DNA from: Streptomyces sp. Edi2
Lineage (GTDB): Bacteria; Actinomycetota; Actinomycetes; Streptomycetales; Streptomycetaceae
Assembly: GCF_040253635.1 (NCBI RefSeq)
Contig: NZ_JBEJGX010000003.1
Location: 7,031,501 to 7,095,500 of the forward strand
Reading direction: 5' to 3'
DNA length: 64,000 bases
The position numbers were made by a program, and so were the translations under genes. The notes beneath the pieces are model-generated. The model saw nothing but the letters and a program-made list of their open reading frames with translations, was not told where the DNA came from and did not search any database. Within the stretch, counting starts at the first letter, position 1; every line of letters starts with the position of its first letter. This document shows positions 8,225-16,698 of this stretch, one piece after another.

Positions 8225-8398
8225 TCAGTCCTTGAAGGCGTCCTTGGCCTTCTCCTTCGCTCCGCGGAGGTCTCCCCGGGATTCCTTTGCGGAACCCTCG
8301 GCAGTGGCGCTCTCGTTGCCGACCGCGCGTCCCGCTTCCTTCTTGACCTTTCCGATGGTCTGCTCGGCGATGGCCTTGACCTTTTCGCTGGCACTCAT
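8225..8398 (-). CDS. CsbD family stress protein
   Basis: A 57-residue frame on the minus strand reads MSASEKVKAIAEQTIGKVKK, then an acidic/basic helical stretch with EGSAKESRGDLRGAKEKAKD and a final AFKD. This is the CsbD family pattern (small, highly charged, helical, K/E/A rich); CsbD genes are SigB-dependent stress genes in Bacillus. GGAAGGACC precedes the ATG on the minus strand. It lies between two SigB-type sigma genes, converging on the first and divergent from the second, so control by one of these sigma factors is likely but inferred. The biochemical role is unknown for the family. Confidence 0.85.
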   Translation of the reverse strand: MSASEKVKAIAEQTIGKVKKEAGRAVGNESATAEGSAKESRGDLRGAKEKAKDAFKD

Positions 8399-8682
8399 TG
8401 TGAGGTCCTTCCGTTGGCGGCACTTGTCGCGTGCCCCCGCGCTGACCCGTCAAACGACGGACTCGCATTGCCCCGTCAGACGAGGGAACGGGGTACCGGA
8501 GGTACCGGGAAACGGCGGGATACGGGACGCGCCCAAGGGCCGCTGGGGGTGCGTGCGACACCGCGAACCTCTCGGGCCTGGACGCTGAGAGCATCTCCTT
8601 CCGGTTCGTAGGCATGGTGGCATGGGATCGGGGTAGGCGGCCGCTGCAGCGTCCGCGGGTGCCGGGCGCGCGGGAAGGCGAG

Positions 8683-9543
8683 ATGACCACCATCGTGAGC
8701 GGGACCACGACCGGGCTGCGGGACGCCGACACGGACTCCGTACTGCCGGAGGTGACGCAACCGCAGAAGGTGGCCCCGCGCGACGCGAAGGAGTTGTCGA
8801 AGCAGTTCTTCGACCGGCTTCAGGTCCTCGAGGAGGGGACGCACGAGTACCAGTACGCGCGCAACACCCTCATCGAGATGAACATGTCGATGGTGCGCTA
8901 TGTCGCCCGCCGCTACCGCAACCGCGGTGATGACATGGAAGACGTCATCCAGGTGGGCACGATCGGTCTGATCAAGGCCATCGACCGGTTCGAGCTCTCG
9001 CGTGAGGTGGAGTTCTCCACCTTCGCCGTCCCCTACATCCTCGGGGAGATCAAGCGGTTCTTCCGCGACACCGGCTGGGCGGTCCATGTGCCCCGCCGCC
9101 TCCAGGAGCTGCGCAGCGACCTGGCCAAGGCCAAGGAGCACCTTGCTGCCACCCTCGACCGCGACCCCACCGTCCGTGAACTGGCCGCCCACCTCGACCT
9201 GTCGGAGGACGAGGTCATCGAGGGCATCGTCGCTGCCAACGGCTACACCGCCGGCTCGCTCGACACCCCCGCCGATCCGGACCCGTCCGAGCAGCGCCGC
9301 ACCCTCGTCGATGTGCTGGGGGACAACGACCCGGCTCTGGAGGCCGTCGAAGACCTGCATGTGCTGGCTCCGCTGCTCGAGACGCTCGACGCACGCGAAC
9401 GGCGCCTGATCGAGCTGCGCTTCGGCCAGGAGATGACCCAGTCGCAGATCGGTGCCGAGCTCGGGGTCTCCCAGATGCATGTCTCCCGGCTGCTCACCCG
9501 CACGCTGTCCAAGCTCCGCGCGGGGATGTTCGCCGAGCGGTGA
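8683..9543 (+). CDS. SigB/SigF/SigG-type RNA polymerase sigma factor (paralogue)
   Basis: Predicted 286-residue group 3 sigma factor closely similar to the product of 7250-8152: the same linker NTLIEMNMSMVRYVARRYR, EIKRFFRDTGWAVHVPRRLQ, RDPTVRELAAHLDLSEDEVI and the region 4 helix-turn-helix QIGAELGVSQMHVSRLLTR. ATG 8683 has GGGAAGGCGAG at good spacing; an earlier ATG 8614 gives an unlikely Arg-rich extension. The promoter region holds GGGGTACC (GGGTAC at 8491), the SigB-type -10, and a second GGTACC at 8501, but no matching -35 at the usual distance. The two sigma genes probably arose by duplication and share stress inputs. Confidence 0.9.
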   Translation: MTTIVSGTTTGLRDADTDSVLPEVTQPQKVAPRDAKELSKQFFDRLQVLEEGTHEYQYARNTLIEMNMSMVRYVARRYRNRGDDMEDVIQVGTIGLIKAIDRFELSREVEFSTFAVPYILGEIKRFFRDTGWAVHVPRRLQELRSDLAKAKEHLAATLDRDPTVRELAAHLDLSEDEVIEGIVAANGYTAGSLDTPADPDPSEQRRTLVDVLGDNDPALEAVEDLHVLAPLLETLDARERRLIELRFGQEMTQSQIGAELGVSQMHVSRLLTRTLSKLRAGMFAER

Positions 9544-10439
9544 TCCCCGTAGCTGTGCCTTTGCCTGTGGCGGCGCCTTTGCCTGCGCCCGAGGCCTTCC
9601 CGGTGTCCTTGCAGGTGCCCGTGACCGCGGCATGCGGGGCCGTTCAGCAGCAGTAGGGGAGTTGGAGTGGGCGCGGCTCGGGGCCGGGCCCCGGCTGCGA
9701 GCCGGGGGTGCCGCGCGCTGCAGGGGAGTCGTCCGGGCTGCGACGAGAGGGTGAGAGAATCCGGAGTCACGCGGCCGGCGCAGGGAGGCGCGGTGGTGCG
9801 CCGGCAGCTGCGGAAGGCGGAGCGTGCGGCCGCACCAGCCACCTTCCCAGGGGCTCCTCATACCTGAGAGCTACGCGCCAATGGTTCTTGGGCGTGATGC
9901 TGTTACCGGCCGTGAAAAGTAGGGTGGTCCTCGGTCGGGGCTCGGGGCAAGGAGCGGGGGAACGGCGGCTATGCGCGCTGCGAGGTGGGGGAGGGGACCC
10001 TGCGGGAGAGCCTCCCATGCCGGCCCGGCGACGCCGTGCTCCATGGCGACGGCCTTGGTTCGATGCCCCTCGGTACCGCTTCCGGGCCGGTCGGCGATGC
10101 CCCGTGCGGCAGGCCCGGCTTCGGCGCCGCGCCGGCCTCGGCGTCGCCCCGGTCTCTCCGCCGTCCCCGGGCTGCCCCTGCGTGCGTCATGGCGCAGAGA
10201 GTGCTGCCCACGGTCGTGCGGCGTGCGGAGCACGTGCCCCCATCGTTCGGACACAAGGTGGCGTGACACGCCCGCCCCTTGTCTGTGGCATTCCTCTGCA
10301 TCGCTCCGCCCGGGTGCATCTTCCTGTATCCCCTGTATCCCCCTGCACCGCTTGCATCCCCGCGCACCCTTCGCATGCCCCGCAACCGTGTCCGTTCGCA
10401 TCAGTTCTCATCAGTACGCAATATCCCGGTGGAGGAAAA
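9544..10439. other. long intergenic region, no gene supported
   Basis: About 900 bp without a credible gene; several long open frames exist but read as Arg/Ala/Pro-rich shadows. GC-rich palindromes occur at 9679-9693 (CGGGGCC-G-GGCCCCG, possible terminator of the sigma gene) and 10260-10272 (GGCGTG-A-CACGCC). From about 10280 the plus strand becomes pyrimidine-rich up to the GGAGGA ribosome binding site of the methyltransferase, suggesting a long leader. Confidence 0.5.
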
Positions 10440-11138
10440 ATGGAAGCCATAACTGTCGAGCACGTCAGCGGTCTGTATGCGAAGTACCAGGACGACCTGC
10501 GGGTGGTGCGTGACGCTCAGCGGAAGTTTCTCCGGGACCGGGGAAAGTCGATGAAGGCGCAGCTCGACGATTACGAGGCGGAGATGACGTATCTCCTCCT
10601 CCGTGATCTGCGCCCCGAGGTCGTGGTGGAGGTCGGGACCTTCTACGGCTGGTCCACGATGTGGATCCTCAGCGCCCTCCGTGACAACGGAACCGGCCAT
10701 CTCCACTCGTTCGACATCGTCGACAACGTGGTACGCAATGTGCCGGCCGAACTCTCCGCGGAACGCTGGACGTTCACGAAGGGCGACATCCAGCAGCACC
10801 CGGAGAAGGTCCCCGCCAAGACGGACTACCTCTTCATCGACGCGGACCACGGGTCTCGTTTTGCCCACTGGTACATCGAGAACCTGTTCCCCGCCGTGCC
10901 TTCGCGGACGCCCACCAGCGTCCACGATGTGTTCCACGGCCGGCGCCCCAAGCCGTTCAGCGAAGGGTCGGTCATCGTGAAGTGGCTGGCCGAGCAGAAC
11001 ATCGAGTTCTTCACTCCGTCCACGGCGAAGGCGCCGCAGGTGACCGAGCAACTGGCCGCCGTCAAGAAGGAATTGGGGCTCGATGAGCCGGTACGGGACA
11101 GCGACCACAACCCGATGATCTTCTTCACGCTGCCGTAG
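10440..11138 (+). CDS. class I SAM-dependent methyltransferase
   Basis: Predicted 232-residue cytosolic methyltransferase of the Methyltransf_24 / O-methyltransferase-like type. The SAM-binding loop VVEVGTFYGWS lies at 62-72, the acidic residue ending strand 2 in LHSFDIVDN, and motif DYLFIDADHG near 127-136. The latter positions a His after the Asp, as in several small-molecule O- or N-methyltransferases. ATG 10440 follows GGAGGA by four bases; an in-frame upstream extension is non-coding in character. The next gene on the same strand encodes a YqcI/YcgG-family putative heme oxygenase, so the two may act in one small-molecule pathway. Confidence 0.8.
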   Translation: MEAITVEHVSGLYAKYQDDLRVVRDAQRKFLRDRGKSMKAQLDDYEAEMTYLLLRDLRPEVVVEVGTFYGWSTMWILSALRDNGTGHLHSFDIVDNVVRNVPAELSAERWTFTKGDIQQHPEKVPAKTDYLFIDADHGSRFAHWYIENLFPAVPSRTPTSVHDVFHGRRPKPFSEGSVIVKWLAEQNIEFFTPSTAKAPQVTEQLAAVKKELGLDEPVRDSDHNPMIFFTLP

Positions 11139-11417
11139 GGAGTCTTTGGCGGCATTCCTGGGTCCGTACGGCACACCGCGTACGTACCTGTGGTGGCGGC
11201 TTCGGTCGCCACCACACCCCGTCCCATCCTGGTGCACCACATCGCCTGAGCCCTGCGTGAGCCCCTGTGGCTTTTCGTGCTTCCCTCTTCCCCGTTGCTC
11301 TCTGTGTTTCGCTCTTCGCTCTTTGTCTTTTGCTCTTCGTCCTGTTTATGCCTTGCCGCTCGCTCCGGCACCCCGCACTGTCATGGGGCCAGCATTGGAT
11401 CAAGCCAAGGTCTCACG

Positions 11418-12128
11418 ATGAATGAACCCGGCACCGCGATACGCACCGAACTGGAACGATTCATACAGACGCGGGAGTTCAGCTGTCTGGGCGCACGTGC
11501 CGCAGTGAAGCGCCAGGCACTCACGCACCGGCACTATCGACGTATGGGCGACGAGGCCTCGGCGGAGGGAAACCACCGCGACCTCGTGGAGTACGTCGAT
11601 GCCGTCCGTCCGCTGCTGTCCGGTCAGAGCTTCCGTACCTTTGTCGCGACGTTCGACGAGCCCGGCATGGTGGACGAACGTGCCTACGAGGAGATCATCT
11701 GGCGGCATCTGCAACTCATGCACGACCTTGACAGCCGGACCTTCGGCCTGGACAAGGGCGCGTCCTCCGACCCCGACCGGCCCAATTTCGGATTTCACGC
11801 GGGCGGGCACGCCTTCTTCGTCGTGGGGATGCACCCCGGCTCGTCCCGGGCGAGTCGGCGCTTCACGACCTCGGCAATCGCCTTCAACTCCCTCGCACAG
11901 TTCATGTTCCTCGGTGAGAATTTCTACTCGATGCAGGGTGCGATCCGCAGGCGTGAGGCCAAGAACAACGGCTCCGTCAATCCGAGTTTCACCGAGTACG
12001 AATACGAGCAGCCCGCGCGGCACTTCTCGGGCCGGTTCACCGAAGAGGACTGGAAGTGCCCTTACACCTCGCGGCACGAACCGGCTACCGAGGACTTCAC
12101 CGAGGGGCTGCTTCAGCACGGACGGTGA
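11418..12128 (+). CDS. YqcI/YcgG family protein, GntA-like
   Basis: Predicted 236-residue protein of the YqcI/YcgG family. Matching features are the N-terminal EFSCLGARAAVKRQ, the central GFHAGGHAFFVVGMHPGSSR with conserved His residues, FTTSAIAFNSLAQF and the terminal DWKCPYTS. One characterised relative, GntA, is a heme-dependent enzyme that N-hydroxylates an arginine-derived precursor in guanitoxin biosynthesis; the substrate here is unknown. The Cys motif FSCLGA differs from the commoner FPCPFA. ATG 11418 has only a weak AAGG upstream. It lies 279 bp after the methyltransferase, same strand, and converges with the S66 peptidase gene. Confidence 0.75.
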   Translation: MNEPGTAIRTELERFIQTREFSCLGARAAVKRQALTHRHYRRMGDEASAEGNHRDLVEYVDAVRPLLSGQSFRTFVATFDEPGMVDERAYEEIIWRHLQLMHDLDSRTFGLDKGASSDPDRPNFGFHAGGHAFFVVGMHPGSSRASRRFTTSAIAFNSLAQFMFLGENFYSMQGAIRRREAKNNGSVNPSFTEYEYEQPARHFSGRFTEEDWKCPYTSRHEPATEDFTEGLLQHGR

Positions 12129-12165
12129 GGTGAGTCTGTGCGTGCTGGATTCCGGTCCGTAGGCT

Positions 12166-12221
12166 CCGGCACCCGGCACCCGGCACCCGGCACCCGGCAC
12201 CCGGCACCCGGTGTCCGGCAC
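12166..12221. repeat. 8 tandem copies of CCGGCAC heptamer
   Basis: Eight uninterrupted 7-bp units; the seventh is CCGGTGT, the others are identical. The array fills most of the 103-bp gap between two converging genes. Such perfect short repeats are expected to vary in copy number. Confidence 0.95.
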
Positions 12222-12231
12222 CTTTCACCCG

Positions 12232-13251
12232 TCAGGCGACGGCCGGCTGAACGGTCAGGGTTCCCCGGGTGGTGTCGATCGTGGCCTGGGTGCCGAGTGG
12301 GAGGGTCGGAGGGTGCGGACCGTGTCCTGCGGGGAGTCCGCCGAGGACAGGAACGCCCAGGCGGGTCAGGCGGTCGCGCAGGACATCGGCGATGCCCCAT
12401 CCTCCCGGCGTCGGATCATCCGCATCCTCGCCGAAGCCGAGGAACTGGCCGAGCGCGACACCGCGCAGCCCGTCCAGGACTCCGGTGCGGGTCAGCTGGG
12501 TCAGCGCGCGGTCGACTTCCCCCAGCCCTGTGCCTTTCCGGTGTTCGAGAAAGAGGATTGCCCCCTCCAGGCTCGGCAGGCCGGCTCCGGCCTCGGTACG
12601 GATCGCGTCGAGGTTGCCGCCGACCAGGACGCCGGTCGCGGTGCCGTCGACGGTGACCTCCGAGCTGGCCTCGCCGGCGTCCCGTCGGAGGATGACGGGG
12701 TCGGTGGTCATCAGCGCCCGGCGCAGCGCGTCGGCCGATGCCCGCCCGGACCTTTCATCGCTCCAACCGGCGAACGGGCCGTGCAGGGAGGCGAGACGGC
12801 ATCGCGCCCACAGGGTGAGGTGGAGGTGGGTGATGTCGCTGAAGCCGACGACGATCTTCGGGTCGCGTCGCAGTGTGCCGGTGTCCAGGTCGTCGACGAT
12901 GCGGTAGGCGCCTTTGCCGCCCCGGGCAGCGATCACGGCGCGGACTCCCGGATCGGCGAACGCGGTGTTCAGGTCCGAGGCACGATCCTCATCCCGGCCG
13001 GCCAGGTATCCCCATCGGTCGAAGACGTGCTCACCCAACTCGACCCGGAGTCCCCATGACGTCAGCAGTGCGACGCCACGGGTGACTCCCTCGCGGCTGG
13101 GCGTACTGGCCGGAGAGACGATCCGCACCCGATCGCCGGGCCGCAACCGCGGCGGCCGGACGGTCTGTACGGCCCTTCCGGCCCGAGGCGCGTCGAAGGC
13201 GTCAAAGGCGTCAAAGGCGTCAAAGGTGTCGAAGGTGTCGAAGGTGTTCAT
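12232..13251 (-). CDS. S66 family LD-carboxypeptidase
   Basis: Predicted 339-residue serine peptidase of family S66 (LdcA / MccF), which trims the terminal D-Ala from muropeptide tetrapeptides or cleaves peptide-nucleotide antibiotics. Seen are RLRPGDRVRIVSPAST, the nucleophile in VVGFSDITHLHL, LHGPFAG, the GGNLDAI region with FLEHRKG, and the C-terminal GHGPHPPTLPLG containing the catalytic His. ATG 13251 has GGAGGAA 11 bases upstream. An earlier in-frame start adds 18 residues. Immediately after Met the protein carries six Phe-Asp-(Thr/Ala) triplets from a 9-bp DNA repeat, which is not part of the family fold and looks like a recent expansion. Confidence 0.85.
   Translation of the reverse strand: MNTFDTFDTFDAFDAFDAFDAPRAGRAVQTVRPPRLRPGDRVRIVSPASTPSREGVTRGVALLTSWGLRVELGEHVFDRWGYLAGRDEDRASDLNTAFADPGVRAVIAARGGKGAYRIVDDLDTGTLRRDPKIVVGFSDITHLHLTLWARCRLASLHGPFAGWSDERSGRASADALRRALMTTDPVILRRDAGEASSEVTVDGTATGVLVGGNLDAIRTEAGAGLPSLEGAILFLEHRKGTGLGEVDRALTQLTRTGVLDGLRGVALGQFLGFGEDADDPTPGGWGIADVLRDRLTRLGVPVLGGLPAGHGPHPPTLPLGTQATIDTTRGTLTVQPAVA
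13192..13245. repeat. 9-bp repeat encoding Phe-Asp-Ala/Thr triplets
   Basis: Six units of GTCRAAGGY (plus strand) lie inside the 5' end of the S66 peptidase gene and keep its frame. Confidence 0.9.
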
Positions 13252-13412
13252 GCCGAGAATTTCCTCCACGCGTCGGGCCGAAGCCGATCCCCGCACATCA
13301 ATCACTCACCGTCGGGCTGCCGGGCCGGCACGGACTGCCTGGCAGCTACCAGCCTGCCGGGCAGTCACCGGCCTCACCGGGGGAAGAGAGGGGACATGCC
13401 GCTGACGGCGTA

Positions 13413-14744
13413 ATGGCCCGTTGGGGCTGTCCGGCCGGGTCAGGCTGTGCCTTCTCGATCAGGGCCGTGTCAGGAGTCCGTGTGGACAGGTGGGGAGAGC
13501 GGATCTTTGAGCGGACCGGTCGTGGCCGCCTGCCGGGCCGCCACGGCCGCCGGGCCGGGAGGCTCGCGGAGATCGTCGACCACAGCGGCCTGGCAATGCC
13601 CTGTCCCTCCACCTGGATGCGCTGGCTGCCGTTCGCCTATGTCGCGTTCGTGATGCTGCTGGAAAGCCTCGCCCCCACGCCCTGGGGGGTGAGTTTCCTG
13701 CTCATCGCGCTGCCGGTGGTCGCCGCGTACGCGCTCGGCCCGGTCGGTGTGGCGGCGTTCACGGTGGTGGGAATCACGCTGGAAGGGGTGGTGGCCGGCA
13801 CCCCGTGCTGCACCGGCCACAACCTCCACGAGTTGTGGGAGAGCCATCATGTCGCCGCCTATGTCGCCACCGGCCTGGTCGGCATCCTCGGTGTGGCGCT
13901 GGCGGCCCACCGCCGGCGCCAGGAGCAGCACCTGGTGCGCAGCAACTCGGTGGCCGAGGCGCTGATGCGTACCCTGCTGCGGCCGGTGCCGCACCGGGTC
14001 GGACGGGTCCTCGCGGCCGGTCTCTACCGCAGCGGCGAGGTCGGCACCATGGTCGGCGGCGACCTCTACGACATCCGCGCCACTCAGTCCGGTGAGCGCG
14101 CCATCATCGGCGACGTGCGGGGCAAGGGGCTCCAGGCCGTCCGTACGGTCGCCGATATCCTCGGCAGCTTCCGCGAGGCGGTCTACGACCCCGGTGACCT
14201 GCCCGCCATCGCCGCCCGTATGGAACGACGCCTGGCCCGCGAGGCCGAAGAACTCCCCGACGACGAACTGTTCGTCACCGCCGTCCTGGTGGAGTACGAC
14301 GCCCCGGCCCGCCGCATCACGATCGTCAACCAGGGGCATATCGAACCGGTCCTGATCTCGCGCGGCGAGGTGACGGCCCTTACCGGGCCGCCCGCCCTCC
14401 CGCTCGGCCTGGGCGCCCTGACCGGCGAGTACCCCGTCGCCTATACCCACCGCTTCGACCGGGGCGACGTTCTGCTCCTCTGCACCGACGGACTGATCGA
14501 GGCGCGCGACCATACCGGCGCCTTCTACCCTCTCCTCGACCGGCTTCGTCATCGCTTCACCGGCGGACCCGACCGCGGCCCCGGCCCTGCCCCCGGACCA
14601 GGCCCTGGCCCTGGCCCCGACGACGTCATCGACTTTCTCAACACCGACCTGCCCCGGCACACCCGTGTCTTCCATGACGACGTCGCCCTGCTTGCCCTCG
14701 CGCCGTACGACGACGGCCACGGTGACGGCGACAGCAAACGGTGA
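13413..14744 (+). CDS. SpoIIE/RsbU-type PP2C phosphatase with membrane segments
   Basis: Predicted 443-residue protein. Residues about 68-155 hold three to four hydrophobic segments (WLPFAYVAFVMLLES, VSFLLIALPVVAAYAL, VGVAAFTVVGITL, VAAYVATGLVGILGVAL). A short basic linker leads to a SpoIIE-type phosphatase with VGGDLYDIR, IIGDVRGKGLQA, NQGHIEPVL, LLLCTDGLIEARD and a final DDVALLAL, the metal-binding Asp motifs of the family. Such enzymes dephosphorylate anti-sigma antagonists. A Gly-Pro repeat linker splits the C-terminal part near residues 389-405. The start is uncertain: ATG 13413, GTG codons near 13470-13480 and ATG 13596 are possible. ATG 13413 overlaps the stop of a five-codon frame. 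Confidence 0.8.
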   Translation: MARWGCPAGSGCAFSIRAVSGVRVDRWGERIFERTGRGRLPGRHGRRAGRLAEIVDHSGLAMPCPSTWMRWLPFAYVAFVMLLESLAPTPWGVSFLLIALPVVAAYALGPVGVAAFTVVGITLEGVVAGTPCCTGHNLHELWESHHVAAYVATGLVGILGVALAAHRRRQEQHLVRSNSVAEALMRTLLRPVPHRVGRVLAAGLYRSGEVGTMVGGDLYDIRATQSGERAIIGDVRGKGLQAVRTVADILGSFREAVYDPGDLPAIAARMERRLAREAEELPDDELFVTAVLVEYDAPARRITIVNQGHIEPVLISRGEVTALTGPPALPLGLGALTGEYPVAYTHRFDRGDVLLLCTDGLIEARDHTGAFYPLLDRLRHRFTGGPDRGPGPAPGPGPGPGPDDVIDFLNTDLPRHTRVFHDDVALLALAPYDDGHGDGDSKR

Positions 14745-14906
14745 CGTCGACCGTTGACAACGGTCACGGTGTCGGTGTCGGTGTCCGTGACGGCGACGGC
14801 ATCAACGGTCACGACGACGCGACAGCGAGCCGTAGCCCTTGACGAGCAACAGCGCGCCAGGCCCCGGTGGTTCGGCCGGGTCGTCCCGGGTGTCCCCTCG
14901 GGCCGC

Positions 14907-15494
14907 TCAGTCCGTCTGGTGGGCCGTGCGCGCCGCCTCCACGAAGTCCTCCAGAGCCGCCCAGAAGGGGCGGTAGGCGGCGTTGAAGGCGTCGTGGCGA
15001 CCGGTGTCGCCGGGCGGGTCGTCCGTGAGGGCCGTGTAGAAGGGGCCCGTCGCCTTCTGGAGGGCGAGCGCCGCCGCGGCGGCCGAGGGCGGGCCTTCCA
15101 GCTCGACGACTCGGGCGCAGCGACGGATCTTCGCGTACTCGGCGACCTCACGGTCCCGCAGCTCGCCGAGTGCGGCGGTACGGGTATCGGAGACCGGCAG
15201 CCGCAGCGTGGCGGAGATCTCCCAGAACAACTCGCCCATCCGGTGGGTCTGTTCGATCAGATCCAGGTAGGCGGTGCGCCGGCTCTCCCGCAGCCGCTCG
15301 GAGCGCTGTGCACGTGCGGAGATCTCGCCCTGGATCCTTGTGGCCTGGGCGCTGCCGCGGCTGGTGACCCAACTGGCGAGCACCGCCGTGCCGCCGGTCA
15401 CCGCCGCGATCCCCAGAGTCCACCACGTACTGTCGCCCACACGGCGCACTTTATCGAGCCGCTGTGGCGCCTTCGCGCCCCCCTTCCCGCTCAT
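14907..15494 (-). CDS. hypothetical membrane-anchored helical protein
   Basis: Predicted 195-residue protein, no family recognised. Residues about 23-43 (STWWTLGIAAVTGGTAVLASW) form one membrane segment near the N-terminus. The rest is charged and helical, with a probable coiled coil from about 48 to 75 (RIQGEISARAQRSERLRESR) and a second helical block to the end. The topology suggests a type II anchor with the helical domain facing the cytosol, or the reverse. It converges with the phosphatase gene; the 162-bp gap contains an imperfect AACGGT / ACCGTT hairpin. Its start may be later than 15494. Confidence 0.6.
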   Translation of the reverse strand: MSGKGGAKAPQRLDKVRRVGDSTWWTLGIAAVTGGTAVLASWVTSRGSAQATRIQGEISARAQRSERLRESRRTAYLDLIEQTHRMGELFWEISATLRLPVSDTRTAALGELRDREVAEYAKIRRCARVVELEGPPSAAAAALALQKATGPFYTALTDDPPGDTGRHDAFNAAYRPFWAALEDFVEAARTAHQTD

Positions 15495-15548
15495 CCTTGC
15501 TCGGCTCCGCGCTCACGGCCTTTCGGCCACGGCAGCCCTCGGCCACCG

Positions 15549-16622
15549 CTACGACGGGAACTCGGCCGGCGGCACCGCACTCGTACTGGCATTCCCGCCG
15601 ACCACCTTGTTCAGGCTGAACGTCAGCACCGTGTACTGCGTTCCGCCCGCCACCCGCACCGTCCGGAAGGTCGCCTTGTCGTCGAACTTCTCGAAGCGGC
15701 ACTCGCGGGTGAAGGAGCTCTTCGGGCCGTTCCAGTCCTCGCCGGTGGTGAAGTACACGCTGTACGAGCCGCTGTTGACGCTGCGTACGGTCGCCTCGGA
15801 GCCCCTGCGCACATACACGGAGAACGTCGTCCGGGTGCCGCGGGCCAGCGTCACCACCGCATCGGTGCCGGTGCCGTTCTTGACGGTCAGCCGCCCCAGA
15901 CCGCCCCGGCTGCCGTCGTGGACGAAGGCACCGTTCGTGAGCCGTCGGTGCCGGGCCCGTTCCGTACGCGGCAGGCGCAGTGTGGCGTCGTAGCCCAGCG
16001 CGGTGAGCGCGCGCCCGGCCAGCTTGACGCTCTGCGGGCTCCGGGCCGTGCCGAGTGCGACGCGTGGTGAGGCGGCGCAGCGGCCGCCGCTGCCACGGGC
16101 GTTCCGCAGATCCTGCGCCAAGGCGCCCAGGGCAGAGGCGAGTTGTCCGTTGCCGGCAAGGGCGTCGTCCGGCGTCGCGGTGGAGTGCAGGGCGCCTGCG
16201 GCGGTGTCCGCCTTGGCTGCTGCCGCGTCCAGGGCCCTGTTCAGCGGCCCGCCCTCGTGCGCACCGTCGACCGTGCGCAGGGCGCTGTCGAGCGGCCCGA
16301 GAGCTTCGGTCAGCGCGTGGCGGTAGGTGGCCGGTGCGACGGTCGGTGTCGGGCTCGGACCGGGGGAGTACGCCGAGCTGCTGGGGCCGTCCCCCGATCC
16401 CTTGCCTTCCCCGTCCGAAGACGACGAACAGGCCGCAAGCGGCAGTGAGAGAATGAGCGCCGCCGCGACCGGAACGGCGGCCCGGCTCCTGAGACGTGGC
16501 CTCCGTGCCGGCTGCGTCGATCGTGCGTTGGCGGTGGTGGTCCGGCTTGTGCCGTGTGCTGGTGGTGCGCCCGTGTCCGTCGCTGTCTTGTTTGTCGCGT
16601 GCGCAGAGGCGTATCTCATCAT
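15549..16622 (-). CDS. putative secreted lipoprotein
   Basis: Predicted 357-residue lipoprotein. A long basic n-region is followed by VPVAAALILSLPLAAC, with the lipobox Cys at 65, then a Ser/Gly/Pro-rich linker. A helical middle part (ALTEALGPLDSALRTVDGAH, AKADTAAGALHSTA) follows. The C-terminal domain of about 100 residues is beta-rich: RLTVKNGTGTDAVVTLARGT, TFSVYVRRGSEATVRSV, SYSVYFTTGEDW. No named family is certain. Start 16622 (ATGATG) has GGGGGA upstream; an upstream in-frame start at 16700 is less likely. It is divergent from the PTS operon, sharing a 217-bp region that carries a tandem 16-bp repeat. Confidence 0.75.
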   Translation of the reverse strand: MMRYASAHATNKTATDTGAPPAHGTSRTTTANARSTQPARRPRLRSRAAVPVAAALILSLPLAACSSSSDGEGKGSGDGPSSSAYSPGPSPTPTVAPATYRHALTEALGPLDSALRTVDGAHEGGPLNRALDAAAAKADTAAGALHSTATPDDALAGNGQLASALGALAQDLRNARGSGGRCAASPRVALGTARSPQSVKLAGRALTALGYDATLRLPRTERARHRRLTNGAFVHDGSRGGLGRLTVKNGTGTDAVVTLARGTRTTFSVYVRRGSEATVRSVNSGSYSVYFTTGEDWNGPKSSFTRECRFEKFDDKATFRTVRVAGGTQYTVLTFSLNKVVGGNASTSAVPPAEFPS

Positions 16623-16698
16623 GGGTCCCCCGATTCCCCTGATTCCCCCGGTATCCCCCGACATCCGGCAACTGCCGAAAGAACAGGCTTCTCCGCCC

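Noticed and set aside
8461..8506. Full SigB-type promoter (GNNT-N14-16-GGGTAY) upstream of the second sigma gene
   Set aside because: GGGTAC is present at 8491 but no GNNT lies at the right distance, so only the -10 half is noted.
10189..10266. Short frame MAQRVLPTVVRR upstream of the methyltransferase gene
   Set aside because: 25 codons, no ribosome binding site; not distinguishable from chance.
9708..10439. Long in-frame extension upstream of the methyltransferase
   Set aside because: Low-complexity Arg/Ala sequence without conservation signs; GGAGGA immediately before ATG 10440 sets the start.
12166..12221. CRISPR array
   Set aside because: Units are 7 bp, contiguous and without spacers. 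No cas genes. The same applies to the other arrays in this window.
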